In this document: positions 54,389-63,488 of the stretch, piece after piece
Position numbering within the stretch: the first letter of the stretch is position 1
Layout of the letters: each line of letters begins with the position of its first letter
Source: Aquirufa nivalisilvae
Lineage (GTDB): Bacteria > Bacteroidota > Bacteroidia > Cytophagales > Spirosomataceae
Assembly (NCBI RefSeq): GCF_004307455.1
Contig: NZ_SEWX01000001.1
Span: 1-64,000, forward strand
DNA length: 64,000 nucleotides
Reading direction: 5' to 3'
Translations under genes and position numbers: made by a program
Notes under the pieces: model-generated
Database searches by the model: none
Told to the model about the DNA's origin: nothing
What the model saw: the letters and a program-made list of their open reading frames with translations, nothing else

Positions 54389-55837
54389 ATGTCTTTACTA
54401 TTTATACTTTTTTTCCCACTTGTTATAGGCGCCATTCTTTTGGTCGCTAAGCCTAAACAAGCTTTTGCTATCTCGCTGATAGCTTCCATCATTGAATTGG
54501 TAGCTACTGCTTTCGTCTTGAAAGATGCCGCTGCTGCTGAAAATGGACTTGTTTTTACTAAACCTTGGATTGAAGAAGCAGGAATTTCATTTTCACTTTG
54601 GGTAGATGGAGTCAATGGTATTTTAATTGGATTATGTGCCCTGATGGTTCCATTCATTGTAGCCACTACAGCTAATTCCGATAAAGCCAATAACGCTCAA
54701 TACCAAGGTTTAATGCTAGCCATGCAAACTGCCTTAATGGGAGCTTTTTTAGCGAAAGATGCCTTCTTATTTTACTTTTTCTTTGAAGCCTCTTTATTAC
54801 CCATTTATTTCTTAGCTGCCATTTATGGAGGAGAAAACAAAAATGCGATTACTTTCAAATTCTTTGTTTATACTTTATTTGGTTCATTATTCTTATTGAT
54901 TGGTTTAATCTACGTGTATTTAGTAACACCAGGTAGTCATTCTTCCGATATTGAAACGCTATACCAAACGGCTATCATGTTGCCAGAGCGAATTCAGGGA
55001 AATTTATTCTTAGCCTTTTTTATTGCCTTTGCAATCAAGATGCCTATTTTCCCTTTTCATACTTGGCAACCAGATACCTACACGGTCGCTCCTACTCAAG
55101 CTACCATGCTTCTTTCTGGAATCATGTTAAAAATGGGTACTTATGGGCTAATTCGTTTAGTTTTACCTATGTTTCCTTTAGGTATGATTACTTGGGGCAA
55201 CACAGCTATTATCCTTTCTGTCATTGGAATAATCTACGGATCCATTATTGCCATTCAGCAAAAGGATGCCAAGCGTTTATTAGCTTATTCTTCCTTTGCT
55301 CACGTAGGCTTGATGTCGGCAGGTATTTTAAGTCAAAGTACTGAAGGTATTCAAGGGGCCTTATATCAGATGTTATCTCACGGTATCAATATAGTTGGTT
55401 TATTTTTCATCATTGAAATCATAGAAAGAAGAACCAAATCCAGAGAAATTGCTCAATTGGGAGGTATTACACAATACTCGTATGTATTAACCGTAGCGTT
55501 TGTCATATTAAGCTTAGGTTCAGTAGCCTTACCTTTGACCAATGGTTTTATCGGTGAGTTTTTACTTTTGAAAAGCGTATTTGATCATGACATGATCCTA
55601 GGTATAGTAGCAGGAATCACCATTATTTTAGGTGCTGTTTATACCCTACGTCTGATTCAAAAGACCATGTTTGGCAACTTTTCTCGCATTACCAAAGATT
55701 TTGAAGATGTAAGTTCTGCAGAGAAATGGGTATTAATTCCACTTTGTGTTTTAGTTATTGTGGGTGGAGTTTACCCTACTTGGATTTTAAATTTTACTGA
55801 ACCAGGTGTTCAGGCTTTGGTTTCTTTATTAAAATAG
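54389..55837 (+). CDS. nuoM: NADH-quinone oxidoreductase subunit M
   Basis: Antiporter-like complex I subunit of 482 residues, about 14 helices. FFEASLLPIYFL, KMPIFPFHTWQPDTYTVAPTQATMLLSGIMLKMGTYGLIR and LAYSSFAHVGLM are diagnostic, including the Lys/Glu proton-path residues. It lies between nuoL and nuoN. Confidence 0.97.
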   Translation: MSLLFILFFPLVIGAILLVAKPKQAFAISLIASIIELVATAFVLKDAAAAENGLVFTKPWIEEAGISFSLWVDGVNGILIGLCALMVPFIVATTANSDKANNAQYQGLMLAMQTALMGAFLAKDAFLFYFFFEASLLPIYFLAAIYGGENKNAITFKFFVYTLFGSLFLLIGLIYVYLVTPGSHSSDIETLYQTAIMLPERIQGNLFLAFFIAFAIKMPIFPFHTWQPDTYTVAPTQATMLLSGIMLKMGTYGLIRLVLPMFPLGMITWGNTAIILSVIGIIYGSIIAIQQKDAKRLLAYSSFAHVGLMSAGILSQSTEGIQGALYQMLSHGINIVGLFFIIEIIERRTKSREIAQLGGITQYSYVLTVAFVILSLGSVALPLTNGFIGEFLLLKSVFDHDMILGIVAGITIILGAVYTLRLIQKTMFGNFSRITKDFEDVSSAEKWVLIPLCVLVIVGGVYPTWILNFTEPGVQALVSLLK

Positions 55838-55873
55838 AAGCCCGAAAATATATAAACAGCATCGCATACAATT

Positions 55874-57271
55874 ATGACGGCTATCATTGCTTTATCTCTT
55901 TTTGGTATTAGTAACTTATTCTTAGGGTTTTGGTTCCCAAGAAAAACGATACAAATGGTTACCCTATTATTTTTAGTGGTATCCATGGCTTTGACGGTTT
56001 CCGACTGGAATCATGAATTATTGTGGTTTGGGAATATGTTCCGTACAACCAACACTTCCATTAATTTTAGTCTAATCATACAATTGGCCGCCTTTTTTGT
56101 TGTGGCCTTTTCGAAGGCATTTGGTCAAGATGATGAGCACACTCACCCGGCAGAATACTATGCCATTATGCTGTTTTCAGTTGTTGGGGCAATTTTAATG
56201 GTGTCCTTCGACCACATGATTGTTCTGTTTGTAGGTTTAGAAATATTATCAGTTGCCATGTATGTTTTAACGGGTAGCGACAAGAGAAATCTTCGTTCCA
56301 ATGAAGCAGCCATTAAATATTTCTTAATGGGTTCATTCACAACTGGTATCTTGTTATTTGGTATAACCCTGGTTTACGGAGCTACACACTCATTTTACAT
56401 TTCGAACATAGGGACTATTCTGACCAATACAGCTCCAGAATCCATGCCTAGTTTCTTGTTCATCGGTGTATTGTTAATCATCGTAGGACTATTATTTAAA
56501 GTATCTGCTGCCCCATTCCACTTTTGGACACCCGATGTATACGAAGGGGCTCCTACCATTTTCACGATGTTTATGTCAACCATTGTGAAAACGGCCAGTT
56601 TTGCAGCCTTGTTCCATTTGGTTTCTGGCATCTTCGGTAGCTTATATACTGTTTGGGTACTACCAGTTTATTTCATCAGTATGCTAACACTAGTAGTAGG
56701 AAATATTTCAGCTGTATATCAACAAAGCGTTAAAAGAATGCTTGCTTTTTCTAGTATTTCTCATGCAGGTTACCTTTTATTAACCGTTAGTTCCAAGCAA
56801 ATTAGTACGACTTCGAGTATACTATACTATTCTTTATCATACACGTTGGCCACAGTGGTAGCGTTTGCTGTATTGATTTTAGTTTCAGAATACCAAAGTG
56901 CCCGCGTGGAGAAACCAGAAAACTTCAGTTCATTTGAAGGCTTAGCTAAAAACAACCCAGGTTTAGCTTTATGCTTCACTATTTCCATGCTTTCTTTAGC
57001 TGGTATTCCCTTAACAGCTGGTTTCTGGGGTAAGTTTTTTATCTTTTCAGATACCTTTAGTAGAAATATTATTTACCCAGTTATCTTAGCCATCTTAATG
57101 TCTGCAGTCGGTATTTACTATTATTTCAAAGGTATTATAGCTGTTTACTTAAAAGCTGGTGAGATTGAAAAAATAGAAGTCCCTGTACTATTCAAAATGG
57201 CTCTTTGGGCTTGCACATTGGGTACCATTATTTTAGGCGTTTACCCTAGCTTAGTCAAAAGCGTTTTCTAA
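55874..57271 (+). CDS. nuoN: NADH-quinone oxidoreductase subunit N
   Basis: Third antiporter-like complex I subunit, 465 residues. VLFVGLEILSVAMYVLTG, AAPFHFWTPDVYEGAPTIFTMFMSTIVKTASF and MLAFSSISHAGYLLL are diagnostic. It ends the nuo run; the gtrA-like gene follows 12 bp later. Confidence 0.96.
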   Translation: MTAIIALSLFGISNLFLGFWFPRKTIQMVTLLFLVVSMALTVSDWNHELLWFGNMFRTTNTSINFSLIIQLAAFFVVAFSKAFGQDDEHTHPAEYYAIMLFSVVGAILMVSFDHMIVLFVGLEILSVAMYVLTGSDKRNLRSNEAAIKYFLMGSFTTGILLFGITLVYGATHSFYISNIGTILTNTAPESMPSFLFIGVLLIIVGLLFKVSAAPFHFWTPDVYEGAPTIFTMFMSTIVKTASFAALFHLVSGIFGSLYTVWVLPVYFISMLTLVVGNISAVYQQSVKRMLAFSSISHAGYLLLTVSSKQISTTSSILYYSLSYTLATVVAFAVLILVSEYQSARVEKPENFSSFEGLAKNNPGLALCFTISMLSLAGIPLTAGFWGKFFIFSDTFSRNIIYPVILAILMSAVGIYYYFKGIIAVYLKAGEIEKIEVPVLFKMALWACTLGTIILGVYPSLVKSVF

Positions 57272-57283
57272 TTATTAGCCATT

Positions 57284-57778
57284 TTGAGCAAATCGAACTC
57301 TAAACTATTTAATAAAAAAGACCTACTCGCCTATTTCCTCATTGCGGGAACGGGTGCCATAGTTCAATTGGTGGCTGGTGGCCTAATTAAAGATTGGTTT
57401 AAAGTAAGCTACGAAGAATCCATTCTACCTGCTTATTACATTTCTCTGGTTGTTGGCTTTATTTTAACCAAATTATTCGCTTTCAATGCTCGTCAGTCGC
57501 AGCAGACCCGAAGAGAAATGATCAAGTTCTTAATGGTCGCCTCCTTTTCTGGCTTTGTCACCTGGTTTTTTAGTGTTCTTCCTTACCGAGGTTTAAACAC
57601 GATCATGAGGGATTTTTATTGGCAAATCCCTTATTCTGTTAAAAAAATCAATCTCACTCAAGTGCTTACAACCATCAATGGCATGGGCTTTAGTTTTGTG
57701 TCAAACTATGTTTTACACAAATCTTTCACCTTCAAAAGCAGTGGGTTTTACGACCGTTTCAAGGATTTAATCCGTTAA
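57284..57778 (+). CDS. GtrA-like membrane protein
   Basis: A 164-residue protein with four membrane helices (LLAYFLIAGTGAIVQLVAGG, ILPAYYISLVVGFILTKLFAF, FLMVASFSGFVTWFF, GFSFVSNYVLHKSFTF), the GtrA pattern. Family members flip or transfer polyprenyl-linked sugars. It begins with TTG 12 bp after nuoN; no in-frame ATG exists. Link to complex I is positional only. Confidence 0.75.
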   Translation: MSKSNSKLFNKKDLLAYFLIAGTGAIVQLVAGGLIKDWFKVSYEESILPAYYISLVVGFILTKLFAFNARQSQQTRREMIKFLMVASFSGFVTWFFSVLPYRGLNTIMRDFYWQIPYSVKKINLTQVLTTINGMGFSFVSNYVLHKSFTFKSSGFYDRFKDLIR

Positions 57779-57918
57779 TTTTGTTCAATTCTTAGAAATA
57801 CTTAAGATTTACTTAATGTTTTTAGAATCAAAAAAGTACCCCTATTGGACATATTGGCATTTTTTCAATTAACCTCGGCTCAATACTTAAAAATTTCTTA
57901 AAATTTTTGTCGGAATAA

Positions 57919-57949
57919 TTGGTAGATACGATTCAATCCATTAGTTTTG
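57919..57949 (+). promoter_or_regulatory. Promoter of the low-complexity lipoprotein gene
   Basis: TTG (57919-57921), 20 bp, TAGTTTTG (57942-57949), 27 bp before the ATG at 57976. Confidence 0.65.
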
Positions 57950-57975
57950 TAGCTCAAACCTTAAATATCAAAAAA

Positions 57976-58149
57976 ATGAAAAAAGTATTCGCTCTAGCTT
58001 TCGTTGCTGCAATGGTAACTTTGGCATCTTGTGGTGAGAAAAAAACTGAAGCTGCTGCTGACACTGTAGCTGTTGATACTGCTGCTGCTGCTGCTGTTGA
58101 TACTGCTGCTGCTGACACTGCTGCTGCTGACACTGCTGCTAAGAAATAA
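57976..58149 (+). CDS. Small Ala/Asp/Thr-repeat lipoprotein
   Basis: A 57-residue protein: MKKVFALAFVAAMVTLASC is a lipoprotein signal (lipobox LASC, Cys 19), then GEKKTEAAADTVAV and a low-complexity tail of DTAAA units encoded by GCT/ACT-rich near-repeats of 12 bp. It has its own promoter and terminator, so it is a real, probably abundant gene. The reverse strand also stays open for 68 codons because of the repeat, but has no signals. Function unknown. Confidence 0.75.
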   Translation: MKKVFALAFVAAMVTLASCGEKKTEAAADTVAVDTAAAAAVDTAAADTAAADTAAKK

Positions 58150-58167
58150 TTTCTAAGCAAAAGAGAG

Positions 58168-58198
58168 AAAAATCCTTCGCATGCGAAGGATTTTTTTT
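58168..58198 (+). terminator. Terminator of the small lipoprotein gene
   Basis: AATCCTTCG (58171-58179), CATG, CGAAGGATT (58184-58192) and a T-run; A-rich on the 5' side. Confidence 0.85.
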
Positions 58199-58212
58199 AT
58201 GCCCTTTACACA

Positions 58213-58836
58213 ATGGTCAAAAGTAAAAGAATTCAATCCTTTTTCGATCATTTCCCCGCCAGCGTAGCTGAGTACTGTTTTCAGCTTTGGCAAGATTATT
58301 CTTTTGATTTTATTGTCAGTAAAGAACGTGGTTCCAAATTAGGGGACTACCGTTTTTCCCCAAAAAAAGGGCATCAAATTACGGTCAACCACAACCTCAA
58401 TCCTTATGCTTTTTTGGTCACCTACATTCATGAGGTTGCTCACTTAACTACTTACCTAGCTTTCAAAAACAAGGTCTCTCCACATGGAAAGGAATGGAAA
58501 CAGGAGTTTTACAAATTGTTTGAACCCATCCTTGATCCTGAATTACTCCCTGAACGCTTCGTTTTAGTCCTACAAACCTACCTGAAAAACCCAACCGCTT
58601 CTTCTTCCATGTATACCCCTTTGGTGGAAGTTTTAAAGACCTTTGATCCTGAAAACCCATTAGTTAGTCTACATGAATTAGAAGAAAATCAATTGTTTTT
58701 TCTAAAAAACCTCCGACTAGTCAAAGGGAAACTTCGTAGAACACGTTACATTTGCAAAGAACAGATTAGCGGGAAACTCTATTTAGTAGCCAAAAATGCC
58801 CAAGTTAGCCTATTGGAAAACCACTCGACCGATTAG
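58213..58836 (+). CDS. SprT-like zinc metalloprotease domain protein
   Basis: A 207-residue protein with the zinc motif HEVAH (H73, E74, H77) and the following SPHGKEW (about 90-96), the layout of SprT-like proteases, with a C-terminal basic, Cys-containing part. Family members act on DNA-protein crosslinks in other organisms; in Bacteroidota the role is unknown. Its last 41 bp overlap the start of porU in another frame, so translation is coupled with the secretion gene. Confidence 0.85.
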   Translation: MVKSKRIQSFFDHFPASVAEYCFQLWQDYSFDFIVSKERGSKLGDYRFSPKKGHQITVNHNLNPYAFLVTYIHEVAHLTTYLAFKNKVSPHGKEWKQEFYKLFEPILDPELLPERFVLVLQTYLKNPTASSSMYTPLVEVLKTFDPENPLVSLHELEENQLFFLKNLRLVKGKLRRTRYICKEQISGKLYLVAKNAQVSLLENHSTD

Positions 58837-61800
58837 TCCTGGACATCTCTTCTTGGCTTTCATTTCTTTTTTCCTGTTTCCTCGGATTAATTTAGCTCAA
58901 TCACATTCTGCCCTATCAGAAGGAACATGGACAAAAGTTGCCATTACTCAAACAGGTGTCTATCAAATAAATAAAGAGTGGCTACTTAAACACAAAATCG
59001 ATCCTAGCCGAATTAATCCTCAGAAAGTGGCTGTATATCAAGGCCAAAGAGGTGTACTCCCCCAATTAACTAGTAGCACTAGATTAAGAGATTTAGAGCC
59101 TATTACCAGTTTATTTATCGGAGAAGAGAACGGTATTTGGGATGAAAGTGATCAAATTTGTTTTTTTGCTGAGTCTCCCCATCTCACACAATGGGATAAA
59201 GTTCTGAAAAAATGGAAAACCGACACTCATCCCTACAGTGATTCTGCTTACTACTTTATCCGTTGGGATAGTCCTAGTACCAAGAGAATCAAGCAAAGCA
59301 AATGGGAAACAGGCCAAGATCCAAGCTTAGATTTTGCTTGGTCACATTTTCATTATCAACCTGATTTAACCAATGCCATACAATCAGGAAGACAATGGCT
59401 CGGCGACGCCTTTTATGGAAATAGTGAAAAAATCATTCAATATCCCATCAAAGATTACAAGGATGGGAAAGCAGCCCAACTTTTTGGCCAATTAGCCTCC
59501 AGCTCAGTAAAAGAAGGAACATTCTCTTTCACCATAGAAAACAATACGATTTCACCATGGGTACTAAATAGCATATCTGGGGATCGATATGATCAAAAAG
59601 TACAAATCAAAAATTTTTCTAGTGAAGTGACTCCCGTCATTAAAAACAATCAGTGGTCCTGGAAAATCAATTATGTCAATTCTGTTGGAACAGGTTATCT
59701 CAATAGCCTAACACTCAATTACCCGAGGATACTCAATGCCGCGAATGAAAATCCATTGTATTATTTTACCAATATTCAAGATTCTACCTTCAGTATTTCT
59801 ATTCAAAATCTATCTAAACAACATCAAATTTGGTTAAAAAATGGAGAGCAGGATTGGCTTAGCCTCTCAAATGATCAAGCCAAAACTAAAATCACTACCT
59901 CTGCTGGAAGTAGCCTATTACTTTTTGATCCGACTAAATTGTCGACACCTAGCTTCATTCAACAGCTTGCCAACCAAGATATCAAACAAAATCCCACGAG
60001 TGAACTCATTATAGTCTGCAGCCCAGCCTTACATATTGCCGCCGAAAAACTCGCCCTATATAAAAATAAACAAGCCAATATTAAAACGACTGTCATCACC
60101 ACCGATTTAATTTATCATGAATATTCTGGAGGTAAACAAGATGTAACAGCCATTCGAGATTATTTATATGATCAAAAAAATAGGCCAAATGCACTTTTAA
60201 AGTACGTTATACTGTTAGGTGATGCCACAATCGACTATAAAAACAAGAATACGATATCCACGTCAGCTGAAAAGTCCAGCTACGTACCCACTTATGAAAG
60301 TAGAGAATCATATCATCCGCTCCTAAGTTATGCTTCTGATGATTATTTTGGTTTCCTTGCTTCAGGTCAAGGCGAATGGGTGGAAGGCGATTTCCCTATC
60401 AATGAAAGCTTATCCATAGGAGTTGGTCGATTACCCGGAAGGAATCCAGACGAAGCTTTGGTACTGGTCAATAAACTGATAGATTATTCAGAAAAACAAA
60501 AATTGGCCAAAGCTTCTCTATTTCAATTCAGTTGGATAGCAGATGATGGCGATTCGAATTTACATACTCAAGATGCTGAAGATTTCTCTAGCAGTTTAGC
60601 CCAGAGTAAGCCCATTTTTCAGAAACAAAAAATCTATTTGGATCAATATCCGATGGAAATGACGAATGGGATATACACCTCGAAAGCCACCAAACAACAA
60701 GTGAAAAATGCCTGGGAAAAATATGGGGATTTTATTCACTTTATTGGACATGGGGCAGAAACGGTTTGGACGGATGAAAAAATCTGGACAACGGAGGATA
60801 TTCAAAAAATTACGAATGCCCAACATCTCCCATGGATACTGACCGCTACTTGTCAATTTGGAAGATTTGATGACCCCAATGTGCTTTCTGGGGCCGAATT
60901 AAGTCTTATATCTGATAAAGGAGGCGCTATTGGTTTAATCAGTACTACAAGACCCGTTTTTCAAAGTAGTAATTATATCTTTGGTCAAGCCTTTTATCGA
61001 CTTATCAAAGAACATGCCCATGATAAAAATTATCGCATTGGGGATTTGTTTCGAGATTCAAAAAATCAAAGTCATGCTGGAGTTATCAATCGAAATATTA
61101 GTCTATTAGGTGACCCCACAATGAACTTACCCTGGTCCTACCAGTCGATTGATTTACCTATAGACACACTTTTGGCTGGCTCTGAGACACCTATCACCAT
61201 TCCAATCTCTGCTAATTTAGAAGAAGTAGAAGTTACATTAATTGGACCTAAGGTTGCTCAAAAAACATTAGGGACTAAATCCCCTTCATTTTCCTATCAA
61301 AAAGACGGCGATACATTTTGGAAAATATCCAGTAAAATCTTGAATGGTAAAATCACTATCTCTCCCAAAAGCATTCCTCAGCTATCAAGTTCAGTCCAGG
61401 AAGTAAGTTTAAAAGTGATCGGAAAAGATCAAGAAGGAAATACTTGGGGAGGAGCTAAATCCATATGGCTCAAAACTAGCCAACAGAATTTATCCGACAA
61501 GCAAGCTCCAAGCATACAAATCAGCATCAACGAACCCAATGTAGAAGCCACGAGTTCGAAACCGATCTTAGAAATTCAACTCAAAGATGATGTAGGTTTT
61601 TTATGGCAAAAATTAAATGGAGAAATTAGCTATTTGAGTATAAATGATACGCTTAAAGTACCATTACTGGATTATTACAAACCAAATCCGGGTTTCGCTA
61701 ATGAAGGAACGGTACTTTATCCTTTTCAAAATTTAGAACCTGGTATCTACAAAATTCAGGTAAAATGTTACGATTTAAACAATAACATGAGCGAGTCATC

Positions 61801-62137
61801 GTTTCGTTTTCAAGTTTCAAAAGAGAATCTTGCGGCTAATTTTTGCCTTGTATATCCAAATCCCTTCCAAGAACAGTTGAATATTCGCCTAAGTCAAGAA
61901 AAATTCTGGTCGGATTATCAGTATAATTTCAAAATTATCAACCTCTTGGGTCAAACCATTGTTGAAAAAAACGGAAATTTACTGGGAGGAGGTTCTGAAT
62001 TCATTGATCTTTCTTTCGTATTCAAAGAAGCAGAGCTGAGAAATATAGGAATGGGAGCTTATTATATGCTTGAAGTTAAAGATATAAGTGGTTCTGGTTT
62101 CCGTAAGTACAAGGGCAAAATAGCTACCTTAAAATAA
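58796..62137 (+). CDS. porU: Type IX secretion system sortase PorU
   Basis: Outer-membrane-surface C25 (gingipain-type) cysteine protease that removes the sorting domain from T9SS cargo and attaches it to the cell surface. 1113 residues: signal peptide (about 1-35), N-terminal beta domain, C25 domain with catalytic His in FIGHGAE (H652) and Cys in TATCQFGRFD (C686), Ig-like domain, and a C-terminal sorting-type domain (VYPNPFQEQLNIRLS near the end), as known for PorU. It starts inside the SprT-like gene and is followed by porV. Confidence 0.94.
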   Translation: MPKLAYWKTTRPISPGHLFLAFISFFLFPRINLAQSHSALSEGTWTKVAITQTGVYQINKEWLLKHKIDPSRINPQKVAVYQGQRGVLPQLTSSTRLRDLEPITSLFIGEENGIWDESDQICFFAESPHLTQWDKVLKKWKTDTHPYSDSAYYFIRWDSPSTKRIKQSKWETGQDPSLDFAWSHFHYQPDLTNAIQSGRQWLGDAFYGNSEKIIQYPIKDYKDGKAAQLFGQLASSSVKEGTFSFTIENNTISPWVLNSISGDRYDQKVQIKNFSSEVTPVIKNNQWSWKINYVNSVGTGYLNSLTLNYPRILNAANENPLYYFTNIQDSTFSISIQNLSKQHQIWLKNGEQDWLSLSNDQAKTKITTSAGSSLLLFDPTKLSTPSFIQQLANQDIKQNPTSELIIVCSPALHIAAEKLALYKNKQANIKTTVITTDLIYHEYSGGKQDVTAIRDYLYDQKNRPNALLKYVILLGDATIDYKNKNTISTSAEKSSYVPTYESRESYHPLLSYASDDYFGFLASGQGEWVEGDFPINESLSIGVGRLPGRNPDEALVLVNKLIDYSEKQKLAKASLFQFSWIADDGDSNLHTQDAEDFSSSLAQSKPIFQKQKIYLDQYPMEMTNGIYTSKATKQQVKNAWEKYGDFIHFIGHGAETVWTDEKIWTTEDIQKITNAQHLPWILTATCQFGRFDDPNVLSGAELSLISDKGGAIGLISTTRPVFQSSNYIFGQAFYRLIKEHAHDKNYRIGDLFRDSKNQSHAGVINRNISLLGDPTMNLPWSYQSIDLPIDTLLAGSETPITIPISANLEEVEVTLIGPKVAQKTLGTKSPSFSYQKDGDTFWKISSKILNGKITISPKSIPQLSSSVQEVSLKVIGKDQEGNTWGGAKSIWLKTSQQNLSDKQAPSIQISINEPNVEATSSKPILEIQLKDDVGFLWQKLNGEISYLSINDTLKVPLLDYYKPNPGFANEGTVLYPFQNLEPGIYKIQVKCYDLNNNMSESSFRFQVSKENLAANFCLVYPNPFQEQLNIRLSQEKFWSDYQYNFKIINLLGQTIVEKNGNLLGGGSEFIDLSFVFKEAELRNIGMGAYYMLEVKDISGSGFRKYKGKIATLK

Positions 62138-62187
62138 ATTTTGACAAATATTTTAGCTTATAAAACAACAATTAGCGTAAAAATGCC

Positions 62188-62195
62188 TATTTTTG
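62188..62195 (+). promoter_or_regulatory. porV -7 element
   Basis: TATTTTTG matches TAnnTTTG, 43 bp before the porV ATG; -33 is not recognisable. PorV may therefore be made in excess of PorU. Confidence 0.45.
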
Positions 62196-62238
62196 GACTT
62201 CGCTTTATGCTGAATAGACTCTCTAATTTTTTTAAACA

Positions 62239-63420
62239 ATGACGACAAACAATTCATTATTCCCAAAAGCATTATTAACCTTGGTAGCAGGCTTGATTAG
62301 TTCTTATGCATTTGGACAAGCATTAGTTTCTGGTCAAATAAATTCAGGAAGAATTCCTACACCAACCATGTTATTCTTGAATGTGGCTCCAGATGCGCGT
62401 TCGGCTGGAATGGGAGATGCTGGTGTCGCTATTTCATCGGATGTAAACGCCATTTATTGGAATCCAGCAAAATTAGCTACAGCTGAGAAGGACTTAGGAT
62501 TCTCTATATCATATACTCCTTGGTTAAGAAACTTAGTAAATGATATGGCTCTTTACAATATTGCTGGCTACAAAAAGACAAGCAAAGATCAAGCATTTGG
62601 ATTCTCTATCAACTATTTTGATCAAGGTTTATTCCAAGCAACTACTTCAACAGGACAAAGTGCAGGAAATTTCAATTCGAAAGAATATGCTATTACTGTA
62701 TCTCACGCTCGTAAATTATCCAACACATTATCATTAGGTGTTAACTTAAAATACATTAACTCTAATTTATTAGGGAACTACACAGGAACCAATGGTTCAG
62801 GTGTTGCTATGAAACCTGCTCAAACTGTTGCTGCTGACGTAGCATTATATTGGAACAGCGTTTCTGCCAAAGAATGGAAGTATACTTACGGTTTAGTTTT
62901 ATCTAACATATCTGGTAAAGTTTCTTACGGTGGCGTTGATAAAAACTTCATTCCAACAAACTTACGTTTTGGTGTTGCCACAACGAAAGACATTTCAGAA
63001 GGTAATCGTTTAACCTTTACTTTAGATTTCAACAAGTTAATGGTACCAACACCATATTCAATCGATGCTAATGGTGCTAAGGTTGGAAATGATCCAAACG
63101 ACGCTACAGCAATCGGTGGTATCTTTAGTTCTTTGTTTGACGCTCCAGACGGATTTAGTGAAGAGTTAAAAGAAATTACTACTTCAATCGGTGCTGAATA
63201 CTTATTCAATAATTCATTCGCTTTGAGAACAGGTTATTTCAATGAAAGCGAAATGAAAGGAAATCGTAAATATTTCACTTTCGGTGTTGGTTTCAAATTA
63301 GACCAAAAATACGGATTTGATTTTGCTTACTTAGTTCCAACAGGTTCTGGTAGCCCATTAGCTAATACACTTCGTGTGTCTTTATTAGCCGCTATCAATA
63401 ATGGTTCATCTAAGAAATAA
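62239..63420 (+). CDS. porV: Type IX secretion outer membrane protein PorV
   Basis: A 393-residue FadL-like beta-barrel (signal peptide about 1-26, ending YAFGQ) that brings cargo from the translocon to PorU in the attachment complex. MLFLNVAPDARSAGMGDAGVAISSDVNAIYWNPAKLA (about 44-80) is the PorV signature. The C-terminus is a typical barrel ending. It has its own -7 element and a good terminator. Confidence 0.95.
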   Translation: MTTNNSLFPKALLTLVAGLISSYAFGQALVSGQINSGRIPTPTMLFLNVAPDARSAGMGDAGVAISSDVNAIYWNPAKLATAEKDLGFSISYTPWLRNLVNDMALYNIAGYKKTSKDQAFGFSINYFDQGLFQATTSTGQSAGNFNSKEYAITVSHARKLSNTLSLGVNLKYINSNLLGNYTGTNGSGVAMKPAQTVAADVALYWNSVSAKEWKYTYGLVLSNISGKVSYGGVDKNFIPTNLRFGVATTKDISEGNRLTFTLDFNKLMVPTPYSIDANGAKVGNDPNDATAIGGIFSSLFDAPDGFSEELKEITTSIGAEYLFNNSFALRTGYFNESEMKGNRKYFTFGVGFKLDQKYGFDFAYLVPTGSGSPLANTLRVSLLAAINNGSSKK

Positions 63421-63442
63421 GCTAAGCTACTTGTTTTGATTT

Positions 63443-63477
63443 CAAATGACATTCCTAGGGATGTCATTTGTTTTTTT
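63443..63477 (+). terminator. porV terminator
   Basis: CAAATGACAT (63443-63452), an 8-nt loop, ATGTCATTTG (63461-63470) and seven T. Confidence 0.85.
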
Positions 63478-63488
63478 ACCCTACTACC

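Noticed and set aside
57954-58160. Minus-strand Ala/Val-rich open frame over the small lipoprotein
   Set aside because: An artefact of the GCT/ACT repeat; no promoter, no signal sequence logic, and the plus-strand gene has promoter, lipobox and terminator.
58796-58836. Frameshift between the SprT-like gene and porU
   Set aside because: Both proteins are complete with proper start (signal peptide of PorU) and end, so the overlap is natural coupling.
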